Shown: positions 33,443 to 44,848 of the stretch, in pieces
How positions within the stretch are numbered: position 1 is the stretch's first letter
How the letters are laid out: every line of letters begins with the position of its first letter
Source: Verpa conica
Taxonomy: Eukaryota > Ascomycota > Pezizomycetes > Pezizales > Morchellaceae
DNA length: 64,000 nt
NCBI GenBank assembly: GCA_033030425.1
Contig: JAUFSD010000004.1
Coordinates: 1,488,001-1,552,000 of the forward strand
Reading direction: 5' to 3'
Made by a program: the position numbers and the translations under genes
The notes under the pieces: model-generated
Database searches by the model: none
The model's input: only the letters and a program-made list of their open reading frames with translations
What the model was told of the DNA's origin: nothing

Positions 33443-34870
33443 CTAAATCTGCTCATTTACAAACAATCCAGCCATACCAGCACCAGTTCCGATACACACT
33501 ATTCACCACAACGTCAGTCACCATTCAAGCTAGAGAAAATACGTGAAAAGGGATACATACTACTGGTAAGCAGAATCTTCTTCTTCTGTCTTCTGGCCTC
33601 TGCAAGACCCGTGACGATCTGCCGGGCTCCAGTAGCTCCGAGCGGGTGACCAAGAGCAATAGCTCCACCCCTAGGGTTAACCTTCTCATGGTCCAGACCC
33701 AACTCCTTAAGACAATACACCGCCATACTTGCAAACGCCTCATTGATCTCAATAATATCAATCTCCTCCTTTGTCAGCCTAAACTTCCCCAACAACTTTG
33801 GGATCGCAATCGTTGGGCCAATGCCCATAATCCTTGGTGCAACACCCGCGACAGTTGCACCACAGAACTTCGCCATGATAGTCTGCCCAAGCCTCTCAGC
33901 TGTAGATCTCTTCATAAGCAACACCACCGCCGCACCGTCCGTAACCTGCGAGGAGTTACCCCCGGTAGAGCGATCACCCCACTGGGTGAATGCCGGGCGA
34001 ATCTTTGACAACGACTCAAAAGTAGTACCATAACGGATACCATCATCCTTATTGATAGTAACCTCGACCGACTCGCCAGTCTTAGGATTTATCACCTTGG
34101 TGGTGACAGGAACAATCTCCTCATCGAACCACCCGGCCTTCTGTGCATGCTCCGCTCGTCGGTAGGACTCAGCAGCATATCTATCCTGTTGCTCCCTGGT
34201 GATATTGAAGTCCTTTCCAACATTCTCGGATGTCTGGCCCATAGGTTGTTGACAATCATTTGCCTCCTGAGACGCGCTCACAACAGCTTCGCTAAACTCG
34301 GGAACGGCCTTAGGTGACAGTGACATCTGCTCCAAACCTACCGCAAGACCAACTTCGATAGACCCACATGTGATCTGGTTTGCGATATTCTGGACTGCAA
34401 GAAGACCTGAGGAGCAAAATCGGTTGGCAGTAGAGACGGCGGCAGTGTTGGGGAAACCGGCGGCGAGAGCTGCTGCACGGACCTTATAGGGGGCGAAACC
34501 ATCGTTGACGTTACCGCAACAGATGTCCTCAACGAGAGCGGGATTGATGTTGGAGCCAGCAATAGTGTGCTATGGAATACGTTAACTGTGTCCCAAAGGT
34601 CCTAGAGCTTGACACGTGACAGAACGTACCTTAAAGAGCTGTAACAACAGGTAATCAACTGGAGTATCCTTCAGACCGCCCTTGAACGCCTTTGTAAGGG
34701 CTGTACGAGCACAGTAAGTGATGACGATATCATCTGGGTTCTTCGATGTGCTATCCACAGCCAGTCAGCTAGCAGAACCTCCAAAGTTTTCATAAAGCAG
34801 CTTACATAGCACCCAACCCTGTTGGAGTTCTAATATGGTTAAGGATGTTACTAAGTCTTTCTTGAGCCAT
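33443..34870 (-). CDS. POT1: Peroxisomal 3-ketoacyl-CoA thiolase
   Basis: Exons on the minus strand are 34806-34870, 34630-34750, 33561-34569 and 33443-33498, coding 416 aa with introns of 55, 60 and 62 nt. It catalyses the last step of peroxisomal beta-oxidation (3-ketoacyl-CoA plus CoA to acetyl-CoA and shortened acyl-CoA). The nucleophile Cys lies in NRFCSSG (about residue 114). The thiolase signature NEAFA, GGAIALGHPLGATGAR and the second catalytic Cys in SMCIGTGAGMAG are all present. The N-terminus RLSNILNHI (residues 5-13) fits the PTS2 peroxisome signal except for a final Ile instead of Leu/Ala. It lacks a PTS1. The gene appears intact, and three CCTCGG cores lie upstream. Confidence 0.97.
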
Positions 34871-35031
34871 TGTGTCCTTGTTTTTGTTTACTTTCGTGAA
34901 TTCCGTGTAAGTCGTGAAGTGTGAGAGATAGTCCAACGGTGTCTAATTGTGGGGGAGCCTCTACTTTTTATATCCAATGACCGTGGGTAAGCGTTATTCG
35001 CTGTGCTGTCTCATGCTTCGGGGTAGGTTTT

Positions 35032-35037
35032 CCTCGG
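35032..35037 (+). promoter_or_regulatory. CCTCGG core, proximal to POT1
   Basis: CCTCGG is the core bound by the fatty-acid-response regulators FarA/FarB in Aspergillus. This copy is about 165 bp upstream of the POT1 ATG. Confidence 0.5.
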
Positions 35038-35103
35038 CTGGACGGTCGGCTACCCCGGACTTTCGGCATGTTCCATAATGCTAGCTAATCAACATAGCAA
35101 CAG

Positions 35104-35109
35104 CCGAGG
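35104..35109 (-). promoter_or_regulatory. CCTCGG core, second copy upstream of POT1
   Basis: CCGAGG on the + strand, about 235 bp upstream of the POT1 ATG. Confidence 0.5.
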
Positions 35110-35216
35110 CTGAGCATGGGGATTGATAATACAACAGGGGTTACGATTCGAAAATACGGGGACATCAATTGGTGCTCAGCTTCTGAACTTATGAAAATTG
35201 TTCCAGAGGAGCCCCT

Positions 35217-35222
35217 CCGAGG
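35217..35222 (-). promoter_or_regulatory. CCTCGG core, third copy upstream of POT1
   Basis: CCGAGG on the + strand, about 350 bp upstream of the POT1 ATG. Three cores in 350 bp are more than expected for a 6-mer on two strands. Confidence 0.45.
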
Positions 35223-35695
35223 TTCAAAAATTATATACAATAAGTAGAGACACTGTCTCTTTATTTCGTTACTCATCATTGGTTTTTACCCCGCTACATT
35301 TACAACGTGGTCCCCCTCATCTCCAGACTTCACTCGAAGAGTCCCACAAAACTTCAAGCTCAATTATTAACTACGTCACCGCCCACCCATACCAAATTTC
35401 GAACATAACTTGAAGATGAAATAAATCAGCAGCCCACTGTTACCCAAACAAAGGGAAAAATAATCAAAAGCTTTTAAATAGGGAGGAAAACCCAGATAAC
35501 GCAAGGAAAAACGAAAAAGGAAAGAAAAAAAAATCAAGAAAAAAAACCCATTCGCCATTTTCAGAGCTGACCCTTTTTTTCTAAAGTCGAACAATCCGTT
35601 TTAACCTTTTTTATCCCCGGCGTACCGTTTTTTTTTTTTGTGAATTCGTAGCATGAATTAGTACACATACTTACCGTGTCTCCGCACCCCCGTGT

Positions 35696-38185
35696 TCAAA
35701 CACCCAGGCTTTCCTTCGGTACAAATGCAGCTACCGTCCCAACCGCCGCAAACACAGTACTCACAAATGTCAGCACCCAGCATGCAATCCTCTCTTTCCT
35801 CGAGATCTCACTCCCGCAAATCTTAAGGTAGAAAAGTAGCGGGAGGATCACACAGATAGTGAAGCAAAGGAAGCTTCCGAGGAATGCCATGATTCTATCG
35901 AACGACGGGAACTGGATTGCAATAATGACAAACACGATATTGACCATGACTATTCACATCATTAGTAAATTCTCATATAGAGAAATGAGGGGAGTAATAC
36001 TTCTAATGACAATCTTCATAATCCCCTCGTTGAATGGGCTCATTCTTTCACCCTCAGGCAGAGCACGAGGGTCAACACCAAGCATGATCTCAATCGTTGT
36101 GATAATTGGTCGAGAGTTCAGCGGTGTCTTTGTGAGCGGAATCATCGCAATAAACGCTACCATTGCTACACTCAACCCTTTCGGGTATCCCTCAAGCCTG
36201 AGAATGTTATATGTGATCTCGTCGGCCGCGCCCTCTCCAAACATGAGGATCCCGGTGACTGCAAGTGCCATGTCAAGGAAGAACTAGACCGCTATTATTA
36301 GAGAAGACGAGAACTATAGAAGGAATTATAACTTACAGTAAACCCGTAGGTAATGTCGACAGCTTTATTGTACTTTTTCGGGTGTCTCATGTCTTTGTAG
36401 ATATTAGGGAATACCGAGTGACCTCCCCATGGGGACATAAGGAGTCCAAAAGACAAAGGAACAGTCCACCATGATTCAGGAAAGAGATACGTTGGCATAG
36501 GATCGCGTAGGGACCCAGGTGCTTCTGGTTTAATCCAGCCGTCTATAAACACAATCATGACGACTGGTAATGATCGTATTAGCGTCCACCTCGCCAAGCC
36601 ATGCCTACAAGGAGAGACAAACTTACTACTAAAAGTGCTAACAATACCAAGGATGGAGCTAAAGCTCAACACCCTAAGTGGCAAAAAACTCAGTGGAGTT
36701 AAGACAAACCCTGCAATAATCTTCCACTGGAGCTTATCAATATGCGGGAACAGTCCATGAAGTGAATCCGCGAACAAGACAACTAGCGCAACGCATGCTG
36801 CCATAAGCTCAAGCGAGAACAGGACTGAGACACAAATCCGTGACTTGTGGCCAAACGCAATATAGGCGATATCGGAGTATGTTACAAGATGAGGATTTGT
36901 TGATTTATCGAGGCAGCGCGCGAGGAGCTTGGCGGTGTATTTTGTTACGCCAGCGGAGAAGAGAATAAATATTATCCCAATGACCCTGCATGCACCAATT
37001 CGTTAGTTGCGGTCCAATTGAAACCTCATAAGACACCCGGATGTAACATACCATCCGCTATACCGTAGCCCCAACGGCAAACTTAATAGTCCAATCCCAA
37101 TAAGCACATTGACACTATTAAACACTGTCTGCGGCAGCGTACTCTGTCCCACAATAACATGCTCCACCTTCCCCTCCTCCGTCCTCACGGTCTTCACCAA
37201 CAATGGCTCTCTCTCTTTATCCGCCGGGACAACTCCAATATTACTCGCCGGCAAATCGCCCCGGATTTGCTGCACTTCTGGTACATGCCTCACGGTATCA
37301 CCCAAACGTCCTATTGGTAATCCCGCCTGCGGCATCGAACCCATAGTCCCATACCGACTCAACGGGCTCGTAAAACTCCCATACGAACCAAAACTACTTG
37401 CCGCACCATCCACCCGCCCCCGGACGCGCCGGGTACTCGTCGCATCGGAATGATACTCATCGTAATCATCGTCGATAGCAGAGCTATCCTCCGGTGATTC
37501 CTCGTCGCCCCCAGTACCCGTTACAGTGATTACGGGTTGGCGAGACGGTGCAATCTCAAAGTAGCCGGCGGCGCGGGTCCATGAACGGGCGAAATTATCA
37601 AGCGAGTTTACACCGCCGGCATAGCGGATTGCGTCCAGGCCTAAAGAAAGGGAAGATCTGTAGTGGTCCGGTGATGCATCGTTAGCTTTCTTTCTTGATC
37701 TGGTTGGTAGACCTCCGGGTGAATCTTGGTTGGTTGACATCATCATAGTGGTCACGATGTAGATTTGCCAAAACAAGCTATGATAGGATGATAGCGAACA
37801 CATCTACAACTCAACCGGAGCATTTTTCTTTTTTGATTCCGAGAGGTAGAAAAGAAAGAAAAATTCTCAACGCCCCGGGCCTCCGTTCCACAACGGAATT
37901 AAGAAGAGGGGAAGTAGCGAATTGAGGGGGAAAAAAAAGATAATGAGGTAATAAGTGAAATAAAGATAGGGAGACTCGGAATAGCTGGAAAACTGCTTAC
38001 CTTCGTGGCCGTAAAGCGGGAATATTGACATTCGGTGAACTTGAAGAAGGAGACGTGCTCGGGTCGTCAGACTGCTTCCTTACATCCTGGAAATAGGAAG
38101 CTGTGTACGTAGGGCTAGGAGTAGGATCTGGGCTGCCTGAAGTAAGGCCCTCAAAATCATCCCTTCTTCCAGCAGGAGAAGTCAT
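35696..38185 (-). CDS. AVT1: Vacuolar amino-acid transporter (AVT1 family, AAAP superfamily)
   Basis: Exons on the minus strand are 38001-38185, 37052-37777, 36627-36985, 36337-36563, 36001-36283 and 35696-35949, coding 677 aa. The first intron is long (223 nt); the others are 51-66 nt. A Ser/Pro-rich disordered N-terminus (about 270 residues, FEGLTSGSPDPTPSPTYTAS) precedes about ten membrane helices. These begin with the family motif NSVNVLIGIGLLSLPLGLRY and include SFGLLMSPWGGHSVFPNIYKD and FPSFDRIMAFLGSFLCF. AVT1 proteins are H+-coupled amino-acid carriers of the vacuolar membrane. The exon 1 assignment rests on composition and frame. A start inside exon 2 (several ATGs near 37740) is the alternative and would not affect the transport domain. 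Confidence 0.9.
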
Positions 38186-40580
38186 GGTATATGATGCCCG
38201 GAACGGTCTCTACCACAGAGCAGTAGAAACAAAGATTCGTAATATCTCACGATCCTCCAATTGACAACAAATGGCTGAAGAGCTCAGAGCAAACAAACAG
38301 GCAAGCAAGCAGGCAAGCAGGCAAGCAAACAAAAAAAGCAGAATGAAGCTGAGGGTAGCTGTGAAATAGCAAATCAAGACGATGAAAAAAAGCCAGAGGA
38401 GGAAGGCCCCCGAGCTTGAAATATATGCCTCTGAGGGAGGAGGAGCCACGAGAATGGAGGAGGCAAATTGATACGTACTCCACGCTTCCTCCACCTGCCT
38501 ACCTCCTACCCTACCAACAATCACGCAAGTAAGGAAGCAAAAGAAAAAAAAGCTTGCTGTGGAAGGCCGACGCTTTCCGAAATACCAGCACGGGATCTCA
38601 TACCATCTGAGACTAGTGAGGGGTTCCCCATTCTTCGCTTTGCTTTCTGCGTTTGCTTTGGGTTCTCACACCCATGCTGCAGGCAGAGGACTATCATTAG
38701 CAGGAGCAGCACTCGGCCGTTGTCTACAGGGGAGCAGTTAGGGTAGCGTAGCGGTAGGTAGCCAGAGCTCAACCACAGTTGCCTGGAGTACCGGTAACTA
38801 CTTGGCTTGGTTGCCATGTACATACGGCGCATCCGGCATCGCCTGTTTCTCTCCCCAGCCCTGCCTGTCCCACGAACCTCTTCCTTTGGCTTGCGGAGAA
38901 GACAGCCAGGAATCGTAGCTGTATGCCGATCTTGTCCCCCAGAGGAGAGAAGGAGAGGCGGTCTCAAGGACAGATGGTTCTCCTCTATTCAAGCATACTC
39001 GTTTGACGATGCCCACGAATGATGACATCAACAGCCTTCCACAGTTGTTCCCCTCCCTCCTCCCTCGCCTTCTCCTCCTCTCTCCTCCTCCTCTTACTCC
39101 TCTATTACCAATTGTCTAGAATAGGGCAATATAACTCCCCCCCCAATGTATCAAAGAGTCTCTCGTATTGGAGCTGAGCTTGTGATATTATATTTTATTT
39201 GTTTTGTTTCCATGGGCTTTCGTTTTTCCTCCTCTTATTTTCTTTTTAATACCCCCGGGTTGGCCACGAAATGACGAATATGCACCTACGGTAGGGTATT
39301 ATGTTGGCCCCTTCCAGCAGAGCACAACTTCACCTGGGTGTATCAACCACCCCAGAATGTGACGATAGTCGCGTTTCTGTAGAACCTCAACCTCGCAAAA
39401 GCTGGGGTACGGTAGGTTGCAGGTTGCAACCGCAAACGCAGGGTTGCTCAATTCATGTAGGTCACTACAGAAAAAGCGATGGGAAAGGAGCAAGGGAAAA
39501 AAAAACTGGAAAAAGCCCACCCTGCAAAAATGCACCCGGCAACTAGCACTCGCCGCCCCAAGTCAAGCAAGTCCCGCGTCCTGCATAAGATGCGTCGTCG
39601 CCGCCGGTAAACACATGGGCAACATGGTTGGTGTGGTCACAAGGTGAACTCATCCACTCAGCGGTGAGATCATACATTGGTTTTTTTTTCACAAAGCTCC
39701 ACTTACTTCGTGATTCACCGAGCTGAAAGTTTATTTGTTTTATTTGTAGTTGTCCATAATTTCCTTCCCCCCGATGGATCGCATGCGGATGCCTTGTTCT
39801 GATCTCCTCTCGCTTATATGATTTACAAGGGGGGGTGGAAGGAAAAATTTTCGGATTTCTGATATTTCTAATTACTATTTTCACCTCACTCTCACACAGA
39901 AAAAAAATTAATTCCCCTTCAGTATCCGGGTAGGTGCCAGGCGAGAGTGGAAGATCAAATAGAGGTGGCGAAAAAGGAAACAGTAAATTTATTCATTCCT
40001 CTCCTAGATCACAAAAAGAGCGAGATCAGACGAAATATGTTCTCTTTTTCCCTTGTTGAATGAGCCGTTGCTCCCATATCATACCAAGCCCGTGAGTATA
40101 CCATATCATGTCTTGGGATGTTAATGTCGAGTCATGCATGTACTTTAGCTTACTCCCCCCCCCCCTCTGCTGGTAGGAGGAGGAGGCGCCCAGCGTATGA
40201 CTTGCAGGGGGTATGGAGCAAGTCGAGCAGGCCTTCTACCGGCATGGACTTGGGTTCGCAATCGGAAACCAACTTTTTTTATTTGAGGCTCTTTCTGTGC
40301 CAAGGAGCTAAAGGTTAGGTTTGCTCCCTGCAGAAGCGTCGACTTCACCTCTTGACTTGGCCGTCGGCACACCCTAGTCTATTGACCTACAGCATTGGCA
40401 CCTCTTACGTCTCGTGTCTGCTACGCGTCAGATTGTATCTCTTTTTTTGATACATCACCAAAAAACGAATTCGGATACAGAAAGCGCCTACGTGGTGGAC
40501 TGACACGAATCAAACACGGTTGACACGACATCTACGCACGATTCTTATTTACGAAACTGCCACGAAAGAAATACTAAACA
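38186..40580. other. Divergent promoter region between AVT1 and the MMtag gene
   Basis: About 2.4 kb without a supported gene; overlapping ORFs on both strands at 38468-39650 lack family motifs. Low-complexity tracts are CAAG/CAGG repeats at 38292-38330, TCC-rich repeats at 39048-39105 and homopolymers. The first part is probably AVT1 5' UTR. Confidence 0.5.
38292..38330. repeat. CAAG/CAGG microsatellite
   Basis: Imperfect tetranucleotide repeats about 110-145 bp upstream of the AVT1 start, probably within its 5' UTR. Confidence 0.75.
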
Positions 40581-41563
40581 ATGGATCTTCTCTCGGGTCT
40601 CCGCAAAGGCGATAGCTCCCGTGGTGGGCGCGCTGAGTTCAAGTGGGATGATGTCAAGGAGGATAAAGACCGAGAGAACTATCTCGGGCATTCTCTAATG
40701 GCTCGTACGTTCCCCACATCTTTCTAGCTCTAGATCACCCACCCTCTTCCCCGCAAGATCTACCCCCCCCCCAACCCCGCACGCCAGGGGCTTCCCTCCT
40801 CTTCCCCCCCTCCCTCTCTAATTAATATGACCTTAACTAACCTCTCACAGCCGTCGGACGTTGGCAAAAGGGTAAGGACCTAACCTGGTACGCCAAAGGT
40901 GATTCCGGCAGTGGCCTTACTGCCGAAGAACAACGTCTTGCGGAGATCCGACGGATCAAAGAGGCTGAACAAGACGCGCTCTCTGAAGCCCTCGGGTTTA
41001 AAGTCATACGACGACACACCGACGCCATCGACCAAGATGATGTTCGGCGTGCGATCAAAGAAGCTGGCGTAGGTGGTCAACCAGACGGTGAAGAGGAGAA
41101 AGGGGAGGTACAGGGTGTAGGCTTTGGAAGAGGTGGTAAAAGAGAGGCAGTCCAAGAGGGTGAAAAGGGTGATGAGAGACTAGAGGGGTCGTATAGGCCC
41201 GCTGGTGAGAAACATAATAGGAGCGGGCGAAGAGATAGAGGAGAAAGGAAAGATCGAGATCGAGATGGGCATCGCTCACGGCGACATAGGAGTAGGTCTC
41301 GGAGTCTGAATAGAGATAGGGAAAGGCATAGACATAGGCGGGACCGCGAGAGACGGCGCTCGGTAAGTCGACGTAGAGATCGCCGAGATCATGACAATAG
41401 GGACAAGGAGAAGGACGGCAGAAGAGACAGAGAAAGGCGGGGTGACAGGGGTGGTGGTGACAGAGACCGCGGGGAACGTGATAGGGCTCGGGAACACGAT
41501 GACAGGGAGGTGAGCGGTAGGAGGAGAAGGAGGAGTAGGAGCCCTGTGAGGAGGAGCCCTTGA
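40581..41563 (+). CDS. MMtag-domain protein with an Arg/Asp-rich tail
   Basis: Exons 40581-40704 and 40851-41563 code 278 aa; the 146-nt intron has a GTACGT donor. Residues 1-75 are the conserved MMtag (multiple myeloma tumour-associated protein 2) domain: [47 protein letters not shown], followed by a coiled segment ([19 protein letters not shown]). The C-terminal half is an RD/RS-like low-complexity tail ([23 protein letters not shown]), as in splicing-associated proteins. Family members are poorly characterised nuclear proteins; an RNA-processing role is an inference from the tail. The start is fixed by the conserved MDLL N-terminus. Confidence 0.9.
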
Positions 41564-43101
41564 TCTAGACAGGTACTACATGAGAATGGCCTTGTCCTTT
41601 TTTTTGGCTCTTGGGCGGTGTTAGGACTCTGGAGATCATTGCTGTATCTTTGCGGATTTTTCTTTCGTTTTTTTCTTCCCTTCGTTCTCGGTTGTGCAGA
41701 TGTCTTGAATGCAGTGGTTATGCACATCAACAATTTAGCGATCGTGGTATCAGCCGTTTAGAGAATGTTTACCGGCGGTACTCGACAAGAAAGCAACAAG
41801 ATGCGTTCCCGATGGGGCCTCTATTCGTGATCACAGCCTAAATCAAAATCACCGTTGCTTCAAGTGCCCTTCGGAAAGAGAGGTCTCATAAGTGTAGCAC
41901 TAACGTATGTACAAGCAACGCTTGTCGCAGATGGAGCCCCGTTAACCAGGTGTTGCGGGGTGGAAAATCTTACGAAATAATCCGAAAACTAGCACGGATA
42001 TTATTAAAGCCTGGTCCCTGCGATGAAAATCTTACCAAATAATCCGAGGCTGCAATAGAGGCAGCCGCAAGTGCAAGACACAGTCCAGTCCTTTTTTAAC
42101 AACCGAAGAAAAGTAAAGAAAGGGAAGTATGGGAAAAGAATTCATCTCGCAATCGCCAAATCGATGGAAAAATCGGGGAAACCCTATTGGATCCATGTGA
42201 TACACGAGTTGGATGACATGGAATCGGGCCTTCTATGATGCCCCGGTAGAATGTTTCCATGTCCAAAACCAACAAGAAGGGTTTTTTTTTTGTTTCATAC
42301 CCGAACGCGTCATGATCTTATACCGGCAAATTTATAAACGCGGGGTTAGATTAAAAATACATGTATAAGCCCAGCACCCGCGGGGGTCATGATTCCACCC
42401 ATCTCTCTCCTCGCCGGGTATTCCGGTTCCCCTTGCAGAATTTCACCAAACGGGAGAAGAGGAAGAGGAGGGTCCAAAGACAGAAAAATAAAAAAGTGAT
42501 ATATGCGCGGCCCATCACTCAGAACATAACTTTCTGGACATCGGGTTCATGATATTTGCCGCTTTCCCTGGAATACAGGATCGAGCTCATTTCCTCACAA
42601 TGCGGTTGTATGTGAAAATTACTGCAGCAGCCGTACAAATGTGGATCCTATCCTTACTCTATTTTTCTTTTTGAACTGAACGAGTAAGACTAATTACCGC
42701 TGTAGCCGCTAGGTAATTCTACGGTACGGTGCTGATAGTGACATATTGATTATAGATACTGTAGAGCTTATCTTTGTCCCGCTATTATCCACGTGACCTT
42801 TGGAAAGAAAAAAAATATGCACGTGATTCGTGTGGCGGTGCACTTGGCATTCTACTACGCCACCACACTTCTAGGCAGGGGGGTGGGGAAATCTTGGTGA
42901 AGCGAGACATGCCAGGCGGGAGCGGGTCGCTTGCTCTGATTTGGTAGAACGTTGATGTCCCACGTGCTGGCGCGTTTTCCCTGGGAACTACGACGTCCCT
43001 TGTCGACTTGCGAACATCAGCTCCTCCTCCTCCACGAAGCCTCATTTATACACCATCCTTTCATCATAGACACTTGAATCAAAGTATCAAGAATCGTGAT
43101 A
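41564..43101. other. Intergenic region
   Basis: No supported gene. It holds a 24-bp direct repeat with a 62-bp period (41963-42048). The final about 300 bp are the promoter of the Asx-domain gene and contain several CACGTG-like words (CCACGTG near 42789 and 42960; GCACGTG near 42819), possible bHLH sites. Confidence 0.5.
41963..42048. repeat. Direct repeat, 62-bp period
   Basis: GAAAATCTTACGAAATAATC and GAAAATCTTACCAAATAATC start at 41963 and 42025; the following CCGA is also shared. Confidence 0.8.
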
Positions 43102-44848
43102 ATGGTCGGTACACGTAGCACTCGCAGTAGACCTGCTGCTGCAGATGATCCTCTCGTCGAGCTTCCAGTGACGAAGAGGAAGCCATCCACTGATAAGAAG
43201 CGGCGTGGTAAAGTAGTCGATCCGCCGGTCATTAAGGGTAGTCCAAAAAAAGAAGATGATCATTTAATGGATATGCAGGTGGATGGTATTTTTGATAAGA
43301 TGGAAGTTGGTGGGTGTTACGGCTGCGTGCTTACTCTAGAAGGAGGGGAGTTGGGCTGACAGTAGTGGGGTTCTAGATTCAGAGGCTATTGACGTTGAGG
43401 CCGCCGACTCAGCGGAAGCTTTAGGTGGAGCTGATAAAGCCATTGATGATGATAAGCCCGTGAATACGGAGACCCCCATGCTCGGCGTTGATAGTGCCAT
43501 GCACACGGGCGGTGGAACGGACGGTGGAGCTGGATCGATCGCTCAAGAAGCCTCTCCAAAAACACCTACTGTCCCCCCATCCCCTGAGGATGCGAATGTT
43601 CCAACAGGTCCTCGAGACCCTCCATATGTTACCCCCCTTCATATTCGAACACCCGGCAAGAGGCCCCTTGTTCCCTCGGAATACCACGATGGGTGTGCCA
43701 CCACCGCCGGGTACAGTGAGGTGGAAATCCGTCGTTCGAGTAGGAAACGCCTAGTACCCAGACCAGGCGAGGAGCCATATTCTCAAACACCTCCTGAAGA
43801 TAGTGTGCTGGAGAAGGCCATATCGCAAACTCCTCCTGAGGGGAGTGCCCCCGAGATAGCCATGTCACCCGCCGATGGTATAGATAATGAAATTATCGAT
43901 GATGATAGTGATTGGGAGGAAGAATATCTCATGACGGACCCAAAGAGTATTTACGGCTCTAATCTTCATGTAATTCTTTGCTCAATTGCTATCCTATCTT
44001 CACTTCACTGCTAATCTACGAAACAAAACAGCACTTTTTTGGTCCCACTGCTTGGAATAAACTTTCCGATGCCGATAAAGAACACCTCATGAAATATCTC
44101 CCAGAATGTGACAAAGTCTATGAAGCCACCTCTGATGTCACCGATCCTACTCTTCCTAAAGCCGAGCTTGTTGATGGCTTCTGGGAGAACCCACAGCTCG
44201 CTGCTCGTATCTCTCAAGTAGAGTATGACATCGCTGAAGGCAAATACACTGACGCGAACCAAAAAGCCGTCAAGGAAGCACGCAAACGGGCTGAAGCTGG
44301 AGAGTTCGATAAATTCAAAGAAAACAAATTTGAGGCGTTCTGGGGCCAGAAGCAGCGCGTTGAATACAATGTTGTTGCTGGTGACACATCGGCCGTTAAA
44401 CTCCAGACGCTCGTCAAGCACTCTGCGTTACGCGTTGGTGATGTATTCAGCCTACGTCGGACATTCGGTACTCGCGCGAAAGGTAGTGGTGGGGTCACTG
44501 TTGAGAAGGACGCGACGGTAAATCTTCCGTTCCCGCCCCTTCCCGCCCTGACTAACACAAATATAGCTCACGGCAGTTGACCCTGATGATTTTTCCCTCA
44601 CCTTCTCCTACCCGCCAGGGAGATTGCAGGTTTCAAGCGACAATAGGCCTGATAAAACCATCTCCGGTGTTGTCTCTATGACTGCACTTGAAAGTCTCCT
44701 CTGCAAAGAGGATGGTCGCCCTCCGTCCAAGCTCCCTAATGGAAACGCCTTTAAGACTTTTCGTATCAAGCGCAATGAACAGGATATCGGCTCTCTCTTC
44801 GATGTCAGGATGGAATTTCATTCTAGGTACCTTTCTCCTAAGACTTAG
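43102..44848 (+). CDS. Asx-homology (DEUBAD) domain protein
   Basis: Exons 43102-43313, 43363-43969, 44032-44517 and 44567-44848 code 528 aa; introns are 49, 62 and 49 nt. The N-terminus is basic and disordered (TRSTRSRPAAA, KKRRGKVVD); the middle is acidic and Ser/Pro-rich with a repeated SQTPPE motif. From about residue 275 the conserved fungal ASXH segment reads FFGPTAWNKLSDADKEHLMKYLPE, DGFWENPQLAARISQVEYDI and FKENKFEAFWGQKQ. A conserved beta-rich tail follows (LVKHSALRVGDVFSLRR). ASXH/DEUBAD domains bind BAP1/UCH-type deubiquitinases and occur in chromatin proteins such as animal ASXL. The fungal partner is not known to me. The first-intron donor (GTGTTA) is weak, but the frame requires a join there. 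Confidence 0.82.

Noticed and set aside
38468..39650. Several 60-148 aa ORFs on both strands
   Set aside because: Low-complexity and overlapping; no family similarity seen. They lie in the divergent promoter and UTR region of AVT1 and the MMtag gene.
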